Source: an uncultured Oscillibacter sp. (lineage in GTDB: Bacteria > Bacillota > Clostridia > Oscillospirales > Oscillospiraceae). Taken from it: DNA of 13,367 nt. The stretch spans positions 1 to 13,367 of the forward strand of contig UQMC01000051.1 in the NCBI GenBank assembly GCA_900542115.1, given 5' to 3'. The position numbers and the translations under genes are program-made. Below the pieces are notes generated by a model that saw only the letters and a program-made list of their open reading frames with translations, did not search any database and was not told where the DNA came from. Of the stretch, positions 1 to 8,452 are shown piece by piece; position 1 is the stretch's first letter, and each line of letters opens with the position of its first letter.

Positions 1-340
1 TCCGATCTTCGATGATGGCGGTCTCAGCGGCATCGCCGCGGCGGATGCCGGTGCGGATGATGCGGGTATAGCCGCCGTTGCGCTCCGCATAGTTGGGAGC
101 GATCTCCTTGAAGATCTTCTTGCAGACATCCTCGCGGGTGATGAAGGACATCGCCTGACGGTAAGCAGCCAGATCGGCCTTCTTACCCAGCGTGATCATC
201 TTTTCAGCCAGAGGCTTGATCTCCTTGGCACGGGTGATGGTGGTCTCCATCTTGCCGTTATCAAGGAAGTCAGTGACCTGCTGACGCAGCATCGCCATGC
301 GCTGGTCGGTAGTCTTGCCAAGTTTCCGAGTTCCGGGCAT
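1..340 (-). CDS. rplQ: 50S ribosomal protein L17, N-terminal part (3' end outside window)
   Basis: L17 lies near the peptide exit and is usually the last ribosomal gene of the alpha operon. The visible 113 codons start [20 protein letters not shown], continue through [20 protein letters not shown], and include the L17 segments [19 protein letters not shown] and [20 protein letters not shown] before the window edge. Many L17 proteins end about here, so only a short tail is missing. AAGGAGG lies 9 nt before the ATG. rpoA is 54 nt upstream. The frame is open at the edge, so the truncation is an artefact of the window. Confidence 0.97.
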   Translation of the reverse strand, partial: MPGTRKLGKTTDQRMAMLRQQVTDFLDNGKMETTITRAKEIKPLAEKMITLGKKADLAAYRQAMSFITREDVCKKIFKEIAPNYAERNGGYTRIIRTGIRRGDAAETAIIEDR

Positions 341-371
341 TTCGGTTCTCCTCCTTATCAGGATTATAGTG

Positions 372-388
372 CGCCGGGTATTCCGGCG
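372..388 (-). other. Short hairpin in the rpoA-rplQ gap
   Basis: CGCCGG (372-377) pairs exactly with CCGGCG (383-388) around a 5-nt loop, in the 54-nt spacer between rpoA and rplQ. The next bases in transcript order are CACTATAATCC, not a T-run, so it is not a terminator. It could be a minor mRNA structure, or chance in a G+C-rich genome. Confidence 0.4.
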
Positions 389-394
389 GTGCAG

Positions 395-1345
395 TTAGGT
401 GTTTTCCTCGTCAGCCAGATGCAGACCCATCATCGCCAGCTTGTTGATGACTTCCTCCAGAGACTTGCGTCCCAGATTGCGGACCTTCATCATCTCGTCC
501 TCGGTCTTGGAAATCAAGTCCTCGACGGTGTTGATGTTGGCGCGCTTGAGGCAGTTAAAGCTGCGGACGGACAGGTCCAGCTCCTCAATGGTCATCTCCA
601 GCACCTTATCGCGCTGGGCCTCCGCCTTCTCCACCACGGTAGGCTTACTGCCTACGCTCTCGGAGAGGTCAGTGAACAAAGTGAAGTGGTCGCACAGGAT
701 CTTGGCACCCAGAGAAACAGCGTCCCGGGCGGATATGGTCCCATCGGTCCAAACCTCCAGCGTCAGCTTGTCAAAGTCGCTGGAAGTACCTACACGGGTA
801 GGCTCCACAGTATAGTTGACCTTTTTGACAGGGGTATAGATGGAGTCAACGGCGATGGTGCCGATGACATTCTGCGTGGGCTTATTGCGGTCGGCAGGCA
901 CATAGCCCCGGCCGTGGGAGAGGGTGATCTCCATGTTCAGCGTCGCGCCGCTGTCCAGAGTCGCAATGTGCAGCTCCGGATTGAGCACCTCGACCTCGCC
1001 GTCGGCCTTGATGTCGCCGGCTGTTACGGTGCAGGGACCCACCGCCTCAATATAGACGGTCTTGCCGGAATCACCGTGGAGCTTGGTCAGCAGCCCCTTG
1101 ATGTTCAGAACGATCTCCGTCACATCCTCCTTGACGCCGGGGATGGTGGAAAACTCGTGCTGCACGCCATCGATCTTGATGGTGGTGGGGGCAGTGCCGG
1201 GCAGGGACGAGAGCATAATGCGGCGCAGGGCATTACCAAGGGTTGTGCCATAGCCACGCTCCAGCGGCTCCACCACGTACTTGCCGTAGGTTTCGTCTGC
1301 CGGATTTTCAATGCATTCGATCTGGGGCTTTTCGATTTCGATCAT
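395..1345 (-). CDS. rpoA: RNA polymerase alpha subunit
   Basis: Alpha dimerises to seed RNA polymerase assembly, and its C-terminal domain binds UP elements and activators. The 316-residue product has the N-terminal dimerisation domain with [19 protein letters not shown] (27-45), and a C-terminal domain from about 250, where [11 protein letters not shown] (261-271) and [11 protein letters not shown] (289-299) carry the DNA-contacting positions equivalent to E. coli R265, N268, G296 and K298 (here R261, N264, G292, K294). An ATG six codons upstream (1363) lies before the AAGGAGG. The ATG at 1345 is 8 nt behind that site and fits the family start, so it is chosen. Confidence 0.97.
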   Translation of the reverse strand: MIEIEKPQIECIENPADETYGKYVVEPLERGYGTTLGNALRRIMLSSLPGTAPTTIKIDGVQHEFSTIPGVKEDVTEIVLNIKGLLTKLHGDSGKTVYIEAVGPCTVTAGDIKADGEVEVLNPELHIATLDSGATLNMEITLSHGRGYVPADRNKPTQNVIGTIAVDSIYTPVKKVNYTVEPTRVGTSSDFDKLTLEVWTDGTISARDAVSLGAKILCDHFTLFTDLSESVGSKPTVVEKAEAQRDKVLEMTIEELDLSVRSFNCLKRANINTVEDLISKTEDEMMKVRNLGRKSLEEVINKLAMMGLHLADEENT

Positions 1346-1372
1346 GCGGTTACCCTCCTTCATCTTGTCATT

Positions 1373-1400
1373 GCGGTCAGGCGGTCAAGCCGCCTGCCGC
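1373..1400 (-). other. GC-rich hairpin in the rpsD-rpoA gap
   Basis: GCGG (1373-1376) plus CAGGCGG (1378-1384) pair with CCGCCTG (1390-1396) plus CCGC (1397-1400), giving 11 bp with one bulged base and a 5-nt loop. It lies in the 92-nt gap before rpoA, about 28 nt from its start. No T-run follows in transcript order, so it is not an intrinsic terminator. It may separate or stabilise mRNA segments, or tune rpoA expression. Confidence 0.55.
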
Positions 1401-1437
1401 TTGCAGTTCGTACCATTGTTCGAGGGTATCCTCCCAA

Positions 1438-2040
1438 TTACTTGGAGTACAACTCGACGATGAGGTGCTCCTCCACGGGAGTATCGATCTCCTCGCGGGT
1501 GGGAAGGTGGGCAACCGTGCCCTTCAGGGAGCCCTTTTCGCGCTCCAGCCATGCGGGCAGCAGGGTCATGGGAGCGTTCTCGCCGGTCAGGCGCTTGAAC
1601 AGCTCGGAAGAACGGCTGCTCTCGGCGACCTCGATGACATCGCCGGCCTTCACCATGGAGGAAGGAATGTTGACCTTCTTGCCGTTGACAGTGAAGTGGG
1701 CGTGGCTCACCAGCTGGCGGGCCTGACGACGGGTAGCGGCGAGGCCCAGACGGTAAACAACGTTGTCCAGACGGCGCTCTACCATGATCAGCAGGTTGTC
1801 GCCGGTCTTGCCGGGAGCGGCAGCAGCGCTCTCATAGTAAGCGTGGAACTGCTTTTCCAGAACACCGTAGATGAACTTGACCTTCTGCTTCTCAGCCAGC
1901 TGGAGGCCGTATTCGCTCTTCTTCTTACGCATCTGGTCGCCGGGATTACGGTTGGTGGTCTTCTTCGCGTAACCCATCTCAGCAGGAGAGATGCCCAGAG
2001 CCTTGCAGCGCTTAGCGATGGGCTGCATATTCTTAGCCAT
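1438..2040 (-). CDS. rpsD: 30S ribosomal protein S4, cysteine-cluster-free form
   Basis: S4 nucleates assembly of the 16S 5' domain and, with S3 and S5, lines the mRNA entry tunnel. In E. coli it also represses the alpha operon. The 200-residue product has a short N-terminal region with a single cysteine (C12), so it lacks the zinc-binding cluster of many S4 proteins, and its S4 RNA-binding domain runs about 89-150 ([20 protein letters not shown], then [13 protein letters not shown]). The end [13 protein letters not shown] is typical. B. subtilis keeps rpsD elsewhere; here it is in the operon between rpsK and rpoA, as in many Clostridia. GGAGG lies upstream. A 92-nt gap with a hairpin follows. 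Confidence 0.97.
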   Translation of the reverse strand: MAKNMQPIAKRCKALGISPAEMGYAKKTTNRNPGDQMRKKKSEYGLQLAEKQKVKFIYGVLEKQFHAYYESAAAAPGKTGDNLLIMVERRLDNVVYRLGLAATRRQARQLVSHAHFTVNGKKVNIPSSMVKAGDVIEVAESSRSSELFKRLTGENAPMTLLPAWLEREKGSLKGTVAHLPTREEIDTPVEEHLIVELYSK

Positions 2041-2064
2041 ATTGCTTGTTACCTCCTCTTTCGA

Positions 2065-2457
2065 TTACACGCGGCGGCGCTTCGGGGGGCGGCAGCCGTT
2101 GTGGGGGATGGGGGTGACGTCCTTGATCATCGTCACTTCCAGACCCACGGCCTGCAGCGCCCGGATAGCGGCCTCACGGCCCTGACCGGGGCCCTTGACG
2201 AAGACCTCAACGGTCTTCAGGCCATGCTCCATAGCAGCACGAGCGGCGGTTTCAGCGGCCGTCTGAGCTGCGAAGGGAGTAGACTTCTTGCTGCCGCGGA
2301 AACCCAGACCGCCGGAGGATGCCCAGGAAATGGCGTTGCCCTGCGTATCGGTCACGGTAACCATGGTGTTGTTGAAAGAAGAACGGATATGGACCTGGCC
2401 GCGCTCAATGTTCTTCTTCTCCCGCCGACGGCGGATGACTTTCTTTGCCTGTGCCAT
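2065..2457 (-). CDS. rpsK: 30S ribosomal protein S11
   Basis: S11 lies on the 30S platform next to the E site and contacts mRNA around the Shine-Dalgarno helix. The 130-residue product has a basic start ([16 protein letters not shown]), the conserved [20 protein letters not shown] (26-45), [29 protein letters not shown] and the near-universal end [14 protein letters not shown]. Length is normal. AAAGGAG precedes the ATG. rpsD follows after 24 nt. Confidence 0.98.
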   Translation of the reverse strand: MAQAKKVIRRRREKKNIERGQVHIRSSFNNTMVTVTDTQGNAISWASSGGLGFRGSKKSTPFAAQTAAETAARAAMEHGLKTVEVFVKGPGQGREAAIRALQAVGLEVTMIKDVTPIPHNGCRPPKRRRV

Positions 2458-2472
2458 TGCTGTTCTCCTTTC

Positions 2473-2838
2473 TTACTTCTTCTTATTCGCGATGGTCTTC
2501 TTGGGACCCTTGCGGGTACGGGCATTGGTCTTGCTGCGCTGGCCGCGGACAGGCAGGCCCTTGCGGTGACGCAGGCCGCGGTAGCAGCCGATCTCGCCAA
2601 GGCGCTTGATGTCCAGTGCGGTCTGGCGGCGCAGGTCGCCCTCCACAACATACTCGTCAATGACGTCACGGAGCTTCTGCTCCTCGTCGTCAGTCAGATC
2701 TTTCACGCGGGTGTCAGGGTTGACCCCGGCCTTTTCCAGGATGTCCTTGGCGCTCTTGCGGCCGATACCGTAAATATAGGTCAGGCCAATTTCAACGCGC
2801 TTATCCTTGGGCAGGTCAATACCGGCAATACGTGCCAT
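2473..2838 (-). CDS. rpsM: 30S ribosomal protein S13
   Basis: S13 is in the 30S head, contacts P-site tRNA through its C-terminal tail and forms intersubunit bridges. The 121-residue product starts [20 protein letters not shown], has the helix-two-turn-helix block [19 protein letters not shown] (21-39), and the signature [20 protein letters not shown] followed by the basic tail [17 protein letters not shown]. Length is normal. GGAGG lies 9 nt before the ATG. rpsK follows after 15 nt. Confidence 0.98.
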   Translation of the reverse strand: MARIAGIDLPKDKRVEIGLTYIYGIGRKSAKDILEKAGVNPDTRVKDLTDDEEQKLRDVIDEYVVEGDLRRQTALDIKRLGEIGCYRGLRHRKGLPVRGQRSKTNARTRKGPKKTIANKKK

Positions 2839-2860
2839 ACTTTTTAACCTCCAATCAATC

Positions 2861-2992
<132 letters not shown>

Positions 2993-3028
2993 TCAGCGTT
3001 TTGTGTCTTAGATTTCGCCGGACGCGGC

Positions 3029-3247
3029 TTATTTGCTGCGCCAGGTGATCCGGCCACGGGTCAGGTCATAGGGAGACATCTCCACAGTGACCTTATCGCC
3101 GGGCAAGATCCTGATGAAATTCATTCTGAGTTTTCCGGAGATGTGTGCCAGAATCATGTGGCCATTTCCAATGTCCACCTGAAAGGTCGTATTGGGGAGT
3201 GACTCCACCACAACGCCTTCCACTTCGATCATGTCGGATTTTGCCAA
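3029..3247 (-). CDS. infA: Translation initiation factor IF-1 (TTG start)
   Basis: IF-1 binds the A site of the 30S subunit during initiation and modulates IF-2 and IF-3. The 72-residue product is a single OB fold: [19 protein letters not shown], then [20 protein letters not shown] (22-41) and [24 protein letters not shown], matching the family end to end. The start is TTG at 3245-3247, the only non-ATG start in the window, with GGAGGG 7 nt upstream inside the preceding gene. An ATG five codons in would lose the conserved N-terminus. rpmJ follows after 54 nt. Confidence 0.97.
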   Translation of the reverse strand: MAKSDMIEVEGVVVESLPNTTFQVDIGNGHMILAHISGKLRMNFIRILPGDKVTVEMSPYDLTRGRITWRSK

Positions 3248-3250
3248 ACG

Positions 3251-3535
3251 TTATCCCTCCTGGTCCGGTTGGACCTCGCCGCGGTAGGCGGCAAGTGTCC
3301 TGCGAAGCTCACTGTTCGTGATCTTCTCGCTGCGTTTGATCTTATCGGCAAGGCGGCTTTCGTCCGCTGCAACAAAAAGCACGTGTCTGCGCTTTTTGCG
3401 CTTGGGCGCCTCCACCCTGCGTCCCTTTCCGTCTGCCAGCAGGAGGTACTCCCCCTCCACCGCAAGCACGATGAAGAGTTTTCCCCGGTCCCTGCCGGCA
3501 TCGGAACGTACAATGTCAGATTTTGCGATCTCCAT
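3251..3535 (-). CDS. KOW-domain RNA-binding protein (L14e/L27e-like)
   Basis: This 94-residue protein has an N-terminal KOW-type segment (DIVRSDAGRDRGKLFIVLAV, residues 7-26), a basic stretch GKGRRVEAPKRKKRRHVLFV (36-55), and a charged helical C-terminus. Such genes are found between map and infA in many Firmicutes and are annotated as KOW-domain or L14e/L6e/L27e-like RNA-binding proteins. Their exact function is not established. Position suggests a role with the ribosome or in translation (inference). The ATG has GAGG overlapping the map stop. The last codons contain the GGAGGG that serves infA, 3 nt beyond the stop, so the two are probably coupled. Confidence 0.85.
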   Translation of the reverse strand: MEIAKSDIVRSDAGRDRGKLFIVLAVEGEYLLLADGKGRRVEAPKRKKRRHVLFVAADESRLADKIKRSEKITNSELRRTLAAYRGEVQPDQEG

Positions 3536-3545
3536 ACGCCGTTCC

Positions 3546-4316
3546 TCAGATGGCGGGAGCCGTTAAAATCTCAGGCTCCCCGTCAGTGATCAGAAGCGTA
3601 TTTTCATAGTGGGCGGCCCACTTGCCATCCGCTGTCCGGACAGTCCACCCGTCCGGCATCTGGCGGATCGCAGCGGTACCCGCGTTCACCATAGGTTCGA
3701 CCGCGATGGTCATGCCCCGAAGGAGCCGGGGACCACGACCGGGATTGCCGTAGTTGGGAATCTCCGGCGGCTCATGCATCTCCGTGCCGATGCCGTGACC
3801 GACATACTCACGGACGATGGAGTAGCCGTGACTCTCCACATAGGCTTGGATCGCTGCGGAGATATCATACAGCCGGTGGCCTTCCTTAGCAAACTTGATG
3901 CCCTCGAAGAAGCTCTGTCTGGTCACATCGATCAGATCTTGCGCTTCCGGAGAGACCTTGCCGCAGGGGAAGGTGGCTGCGCAGTCCCCATGGTAGCCTC
4001 CGATATAGGCGCCCACATCAATGCTGACGATATCGCCCTCCTCCAGCACCCGGGGACCCGGGATACCGTGGATGATCTCATCGTTGACACTGGCACAGAC
4101 GCTTCCGGGGAAATCCCGGACACCCGGCGGGCCGGGGAAATGGAGGAACGAGGGAACGGCACCCTGCTTGCGGATGAAATGCTCCACTGCCCTGTCGATC
4201 TCACGGGTTGTTACGCCGGGCTTTACCATTTCCCCTGCCAAGGCACGGGCAGCCGCGGTAATTTTTCCCGCTCGGCGCATCAGTTCGATCTCATGTGGGG
4301 ATTTGAGCGTAATCAT
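3546..4316 (-). CDS. map: Type I methionine aminopeptidase
   Basis: This enzyme removes the initiator methionine from nascent proteins at the ribosome exit. The 256-residue product has the type I fold, with the dinuclear metal ligands D100 (SIDVGAY), D111 (GYHGDCA), H174 (VGHGIG), E207 (AVEPM) and E238 (HYENT), and the substrate-contact histidines H83 and H181. All are present, so the enzyme should be active. A short Pro/Gly-rich insertion (FPGPPGVRDFPG, 60-71) precedes the GSVCASVNDEIIHGIP block. Its ribosome binding site (GAGGAG) lies in the last codons of adk. The KOW gene begins 10 nt after the stop. Confidence 0.98.
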   Translation of the reverse strand: MITLKSPHEIELMRRAGKITAAARALAGEMVKPGVTTREIDRAVEHFIRKQGAVPSFLHFPGPPGVRDFPGSVCASVNDEIIHGIPGPRVLEEGDIVSIDVGAYIGGYHGDCAATFPCGKVSPEAQDLIDVTRQSFFEGIKFAKEGHRLYDISAAIQAYVESHGYSIVREYVGHGIGTEMHEPPEIPNYGNPGRGPRLLRGMTIAVEPMVNAGTAAIRQMPDGWTVRTADGKWAAHYENTLLITDGEPEILTAPAI

Positions 4317-4320
4317 AAGC

Positions 4321-4953
4321 TCATCTCCTCAGGGCGTTGAGGATGGCCTCAGTTGTGGCCTCCACAGAGGGTTGATTCTCCACCGATCTCAGGAGACCTC
4401 TCTCGGCGTAGAAATCTTTCAGAGGTTCGGTCTCCTTATGATAGACCTCAAGGCGGTGCTTCACCGTCTCGGGTTCATCGTCATGCCGCTGAACCAGCTT
4501 GCCGCCGCAGCTGTCGCACACGCCGGGCACCTTGGGGGGCACAGCCACCAGATGGTAGCTGGCTCCGCAGTGCTCGCAGACGCGGCGGCCGCTCATGCGC
4601 TCCATGATAGCTTCATCGGCAATCTCAATGGAAACAACATCGTCAAACTTAATTCCGGCCTTTTCCAGCGACTCAGCCTGAGCGATGGTGCGGGGCACAC
4701 CGTCCAGAATGTAGCCGTTCTTGCAGTCCTCCTCGTCCAGCCGGTCATGGATGATGCCGATGATGACATCATCGGGGACCAGCTTGCCGGCCTTCATGTA
4801 GGCTTCCGCCTGCTTGCCGGTGGGGGTGCCGTTCTTCACGGCAGCCCGGAGGATGTTGCCGGTGGAAATGGTGGGAATGTTCAGCACCTTGCACAGGCGC
4901 TCAGCCTGGGTGCCCTTACCGGCACCCGGCGCGCCCAACAGAATCATTTTCAT
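4321..4953 (-). CDS. adk: Adenylate kinase with four-cysteine (zinc) lid
   Basis: Adenylate kinase catalyses ATP + AMP = 2 ADP in the cytoplasm. The 210-residue product has the P-loop GAPGAGKGT (residues 7-15), the AMP-binding segment, LDGVPRT (83-89) and lid arginines around R123-R124. The lid holds C126-x2-C129 and C146-x2-C149, the zinc-binding arrangement usual in Gram-positive long-form enzymes. Two small departures from the commonest motifs are seen: STGN where STGD is usual (N33), and GVPRT where GFPRT is usual; both may be normal in its lineage. The first of two ATGs is chosen for its GGAAGG at 9 nt. map starts only 4 nt after the TGA. Confidence 0.97.
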   Translation of the reverse strand: MKMILLGAPGAGKGTQAERLCKVLNIPTISTGNILRAAVKNGTPTGKQAEAYMKAGKLVPDDVIIGIIHDRLDEEDCKNGYILDGVPRTIAQAESLEKAGIKFDDVVSIEIADEAIMERMSGRRVCEHCGASYHLVAVPPKVPGVCDSCGGKLVQRHDDEPETVKHRLEVYHKETEPLKDFYAERGLLRSVENQPSVEATTEAILNALRR

Positions 4954-4971
4954 GATCTTCTGCCTTCCTTC

Positions 4972-6342
4972 TTACTCCAAAAAGCCCTTGTACTGACGCA
5001 TCAGCATCTGGTTCTCCAGCGCCTTCACGGTCTCCAGCGCCACGCCTACCACGATGATGACAGAGGTGCCGCCGATGGCCAGAGAGGAATTGTTGATGAC
5101 CTTACCCACGATCAGGGGGCAGATGGCCACGATACCCAGATAGATGGCGCCAAACAGGGTGATCCGGCTGAGGACCTTCTGAATGAACTGCACGGTGGGC
5201 TGACCGGGACGGAAGCCCGGAATGAAGCCGCCCTGCTTCTTCAGGTTGTTGGCGATCTCCACGGGGTTGAACTGGATGCTGGAGTAGAAATAGCTGAAGC
5301 CGATGATCATGATGAAGTACACCACCATGTAGATGACGGACTTCGTATCAATGGCATTGTAAATGCTGTAGGAAATGGTGCCTTCCTTGGGCATACCGAT
5401 GAAGGTCCACACAGTGATGGGCAGAGAGGCGATGCTCTGAGCGAAGATGATCGGCAGAACGCCGGACATATTCACCTTCATAGGCAGGGTGCTGCTCTGA
5501 CCGCCGTACATCTTGCGGCCCACCTGACGCTTGGCGTACTGCACAGGAATGCGGCGCTCGGCATCATTGATGAACACGATGAAAGCAATGAGGGCCAGCA
5601 TACCCACCACCAGCAGCACGATGGCCCAGGGAGCCAGAGCGCCGTTGAGGTAAGCCTGTGCCTGCGCCTCGGTATAACCGGCAGAGGTCAAAGATTCCAG
5701 CGTCATGGTGCCGGCCTTGATGGCGGACCACTTCTGAACACCGTCCACCATACCGGAGACCATGTTGGGAATGCGGGAAAGGATACCCGCAAACAGGATG
5801 ATGGAGATACCGTTGCCCACACCGAACTCGGTGACCTGCTCGCCCATCCACATCACAAAGGAGGAACCGGCGATCAATGTCACGATGATGACCAGAGCGG
5901 GCCAGATGCCCTCCTGACCCAGCAGGTTATAATTCTTCATCATGAAGTAATAACCCACGGCCTGCAGGATGGCGATGGCCACGGTGGCATAACGGGTAAT
6001 GGACTGAATCTTCTTCTTACCCTCCTCGCCGCCGTCACGGGCCAGCCGCTCAAGAGAGGGGATGGCAACCGTAAGCAGCTGCACGATAATGGAGCTGTTG
6101 ATATAGGGCTGAACGCCCAGAGCAAACACGGTAGCCGTTGCAAATGCGCCGCCGCTCATCACGTTGTACAGGCCCAGCAGGCCGGTGCCCCAGAGCTGCA
6201 TCTGCAGCGCCAGCGCGTCCCGGTTGATATAGGGCACCATGATGGCGTTGCCGGCACGGAAAATCAGCAGGATCAGGAGAGTAAAGATGATCTTTTTCCG
6301 CAGCTCAGGGATGCCCCATGCCTTGCGAACAGTTTGGATCAT
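4972..6342 (-). CDS. secY: Preprotein translocase subunit SecY
   Basis: SecY is the pore of the SecYEG channel that moves proteins across or into the cytoplasmic membrane. The 456-residue product shows ten hydrophobic segments, at roughly 17-36, 73-95, 117-135, 148-168, 178-198, 238-259, 295-315, 336-353, 396-413 and 421-439. Family signatures include ALGVQPYINSSIIVQLL in TM2 and, in the cytosolic C5 loop, GFIPGFRPGQPT with the conserved arginine at 378, which engages SecA. It is somewhat longer than many homologues (about 430), partly from an external loop of about 40 residues between TM5 and TM6 (200-237). Translation is probably coupled to rplO. adk follows after 18 nt. Confidence 0.98.
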   Translation of the reverse strand: MIQTVRKAWGIPELRKKIIFTLLILLIFRAGNAIMVPYINRDALALQMQLWGTGLLGLYNVMSGGAFATATVFALGVQPYINSSIIVQLLTVAIPSLERLARDGGEEGKKKIQSITRYATVAIAILQAVGYYFMMKNYNLLGQEGIWPALVIIVTLIAGSSFVMWMGEQVTEFGVGNGISIILFAGILSRIPNMVSGMVDGVQKWSAIKAGTMTLESLTSAGYTEAQAQAYLNGALAPWAIVLLVVGMLALIAFIVFINDAERRIPVQYAKRQVGRKMYGGQSSTLPMKVNMSGVLPIIFAQSIASLPITVWTFIGMPKEGTISYSIYNAIDTKSVIYMVVYFIMIIGFSYFYSSIQFNPVEIANNLKKQGGFIPGFRPGQPTVQFIQKVLSRITLFGAIYLGIVAICPLIVGKVINNSSLAIGGTSVIIVVGVALETVKALENQMLMRQYKGFLE

Positions 6343-6343
6343 T

Positions 6344-6784
6344 TTACTTCACCTCTGCCTTTCCGCCAGCTGCCTCGATAGCCTCCTTGGCAGAAGCGGA
6401 GAAAGCAGAAGCCTGAACCGTGACCTTCTTGGTGACCTTGCCGTTGCCAAGAACCTTGAAGCCATACTCGCACTTGGACAGGATGCCCTTGGCCAGCAGA
6501 GCCTCGGCGGTGACGGTCTCACCGTCCTCAAATGCGTTCAGGGCGTTCAGGTTGATGATCTCCATGGGAGTTGCGAAAATGTTGTTGAAGCCGCGCTTGG
6601 GCAGACGACGGGCCAGAGGCATCTGGCCGCCCTCAAAGCCGATACGGACTTTACCGCCGGAACGGGCCTTCTGACCCTTGTGGCCGCGGCCGCCGGTCTT
6701 GCCGTTGCCGCTGCCGGCGCCACGGCCCTTGCGATAGGCCTGACGGACGGAGCCCTCAGCGGGAGACAGTTCACTCAGTTTCAT
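6344..6784 (-). CDS. rplO: 50S ribosomal protein L15
   Basis: L15 is a late 50S assembly protein that threads a basic extension into 23S rRNA. The 146-residue product starts [20 protein letters not shown], followed by the glycine-rich stretch [19 protein letters not shown] (about 20-38) and [16 protein letters not shown] (about 51-66). An open frame extends upstream to 6886, but AAGGAGG lies 9 nt before the ATG at 6784, and the family N-terminus starts there. The stop is separated from the secY ATG by one base (TAAAATG), and an AGAGGTG inside the last codons is the likely secY ribosome binding site. Confidence 0.97.
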   Translation of the reverse strand: MKLSELSPAEGSVRQAYRKGRGAGSGNGKTGGRGHKGQKARSGGKVRIGFEGGQMPLARRLPKRGFNNIFATPMEIINLNALNAFEDGETVTAEALLAKGILSKCEYGFKVLGNGKVTKKVTVQASAFSASAKEAIEAAGGKAEVK

Positions 6785-6797
6785 GATTCCGTCCTCC

Positions 6798-6983
6798 TTA
6801 GTTTTCTTCCGTGACCTGCAGCAGATAGCCGATCTTGGCGATCTTGCCGCGGGTCTGGTCATTATCGGGCTGCACGGTGATATCACCGATCTTACGCAGG
6901 CCCAGGGAATGAGCGGTAGCCACCTGCTTTTCCAGACGGCCGCTCAGGCTCTTAGCGAGCTTAATCGTAATATTCTTAGCCAT
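6798..6983 (-). CDS. rpmD: 50S ribosomal protein L30
   Basis: L30 is a small 23S rRNA-binding protein found in only part of the bacteria. The 61-residue product reads [20 protein letters not shown], then [15 protein letters not shown] and [17 protein letters not shown], which match the family along their whole length. AAGGAGG stands before the ATG. It is placed between rpsE and rplO, 14 and 13 nt away, as in other Firmicutes. Confidence 0.97.
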   Translation of the reverse strand: MAKNITIKLAKSLSGRLEKQVATAHSLGLRKIGDITVQPDNDQTRGKIAKIGYLLQVTEEN

Positions 6984-6997
6984 AATTCAGCGCCTCC

Positions 6998-7498
6998 TTA
7001 GCCCACGATCTCATCGACGCTCTTGCCGCGGATACGGGCAACGTCCTCAGGGCCGCGCATATTCTTCAGGCCCGCAAAGGTAGCGGCGACAACGTTGTTG
7101 GGGTTGTTGGAGCGCAGGCACTTGGAACGGATATCCTTAATGCCGGCAGCCTCAACAACGGCACGCACGGCGCCGCCGGCGATGATACCGGTACCGGGGG
7201 CAGCGGGCTTCATCAGCACGCGGCCTGCGCCGGCCTCACCGATGGTCTCATGGGGAATGGTGCTGCCGGACATGGTCACGGTGATCATGTTCTTCTTGGC
7301 AGACTCAAGGCCCTTGCGGATGGCCTCGGGGACCTCAGCGGCCTTACCCAAACCATAGCCGACCTTGCCCTTGCCATCGCCCACAACCATCAGTGCGGAG
7401 AACTTCATGACACGGCCGCCCTTGACGGTCTTGGAAACACGGTTGAGGTAAACGAGCTTTTCGATATACTCGCTCTGTTCTCTTTCAAATCTTGCCAT
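6998..7498 (-). CDS. rpsE: 30S ribosomal protein S5
   Basis: S5 lies at the mRNA entry site with S3 and S4, where it affects decoding accuracy and mRNA unwinding. The 166-residue product has the S5 double-stranded RNA-binding fold (about residues 9-72), including [20 protein letters not shown] (21-40) and [19 protein letters not shown], then the C-terminal domain with [17 protein letters not shown] and [15 protein letters not shown]. The KTVKGG loop is where spectinomycin-resistance changes occur in other bacteria; it looks ordinary here. GGAGGAGG lies upstream of the ATG. rpmD follows after 14 nt. Confidence 0.98.
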   Translation of the reverse strand: MARFEREQSEYIEKLVYLNRVSKTVKGGRVMKFSALMVVGDGKGKVGYGLGKAAEVPEAIRKGLESAKKNMITVTMSGSTIPHETIGEAGAGRVLMKPAAPGTGIIAGGAVRAVVEAAGIKDIRSKCLRSNNPNNVVAATFAGLKNMRGPEDVARIRGKSVDEIVG

Positions 7499-7517
7499 TT
7501 CTCGTTTTCCTCCTCCC

Positions 7518-7877
7518 TTAGAAATTCAGGCCGCCTTCGCGGGCGCCCTCGGCCAGAGCCTGCACACGACCGTGGTACAGATAGCCGCCGCGGTCAAACA
7601 CGACGTTCTCGATACCCTTGGCCTTGGCACGCTCAGCAATCAGCTTGCCAACGGCGGTGGCAGCGGCCACATTGCCGCCGTAGCCTTCGATGGCCTTATC
7701 CAGAGAGGAAGCGGAAGCCAGGGTCACGCCGTTGACATCGTCGATGATCTGGGCGTAGATATTGGCCTCGCTGCGGAACACGTTCAGACGGGGGCACACG
7801 GGAGTGCCGGAGATCTTGGCGCGAACACGCTTATGGCGCTTCATGCGCTGCTTGTTGGTATTAGGTCTGGTAATCAT
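7518..7877 (-). CDS. rplR: 50S ribosomal protein L18
   Basis: L18 delivers and holds 5S rRNA in the central protuberance together with L5. The 119-residue product has a basic N-terminus ([16 protein letters not shown]), the conserved [19 protein letters not shown] segment (residues 29-47), the block [20 protein letters not shown], and the family end [20 protein letters not shown]. Normal length. AAGGAGG precedes the ATG. It lies between rplF (14 nt) and rpsE (19 nt). Confidence 0.98.
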   Translation of the reverse strand: MITRPNTNKQRMKRHKRVRAKISGTPVCPRLNVFRSEANIYAQIIDDVNGVTLASASSLDKAIEGYGGNVAAATAVGKLIAERAKAKGIENVVFDRGGYLYHGRVQALAEGAREGGLNF

Positions 7878-7891
7878 ATCGGCACACCTCC

Positions 7892-8437
7892 TTACTTCTT
7901 GCCGCCGGTCTTACCGACCTTGCGGCGGATGACCTCGTCAGTATACTTGATGCCCTTACCCTTATAAGGCTCGGGAGGACGCTTCTCGCGGACCTCGGCA
8001 GCAAACTGGCCGACAGCCTGCTTGTCGCATCCATGAATGATGATTTTATTGGGACCCGGAACCTCAATGGTGATACCCGGAATCTCAGGAACGATCACCT
8101 GATGGGAATAGCCAAGGTTCATGACCAGATTGGTGCCCTCCTTGGCGACACGGTAGCCGACGCCGTTGACGTCCAGCTCCTTCTTGAAGCCCTCGGTAAC
8201 ACCGATGACCATGTTGTGGAGCAGAGTGCGGGTCAGGCCGTGAACGCTGCGATGCAGCTTATCGTCGGAAGGACGCTCCACGGTGATCGTCGTACCTTCC
8301 TGCTTAATGATCATCTCAGGCCGCAGGCTCTGAGTCAGCTCGCCCTTGGGTCCCTTGACGGTGATGACATTGCCCTCGGCAATGTTCACGGTAACACCGG
8401 CGGGAACGGTAATGGGCATTCTACCAATTCTTGACAT
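7892..8437 (-). CDS. rplF: 50S ribosomal protein L6
   Basis: L6 binds 23S rRNA near the sarcin-ricin loop and the factor-binding region. The 181-residue product has two L6 repeats, starts [15 protein letters not shown], and carries the family signature [11 protein letters not shown] at residues 155-165, followed by the basic end [13 protein letters not shown]. Length is normal. AAGGAGGG lies upstream of the ATG. rpsH ends 15 nt before and rplR begins 14 nt after. Confidence 0.98.
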   Translation of the reverse strand: MSRIGRMPITVPAGVTVNIAEGNVITVKGPKGELTQSLRPEMIIKQEGTTITVERPSDDKLHRSVHGLTRTLLHNMVIGVTEGFKKELDVNGVGYRVAKEGTNLVMNLGYSHQVIVPEIPGITIEVPGPNKIIIHGCDKQAVGQFAAEVREKRPPEPYKGKGIKYTDEVIRRKVGKTGGKK

Positions 8438-8452
8438 TGTTCGATACCCTCC

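Noticed and set aside
363..371. TATAAT-like box just before rplQ on the minus strand.
   Set aside because: No -35 match at 16-18 nt upstream, and it lies inside a continuous operon; probably chance.
1243..2847. A 534-codon plus-strand open frame opposite rpoA, rpsD, rpsK and rpsM.
   Set aside because: Same cause: a composition shadow of real minus-strand genes, with no recognisable domain.
4021..6381. A 786-codon open frame on the plus strand opposite map, adk and secY.
   Set aside because: It is the reverse complement of three certain genes. G+C-rich third positions on the coding strand remove stops from this frame, and its His/Gly/Asp-rich translation resembles no family.
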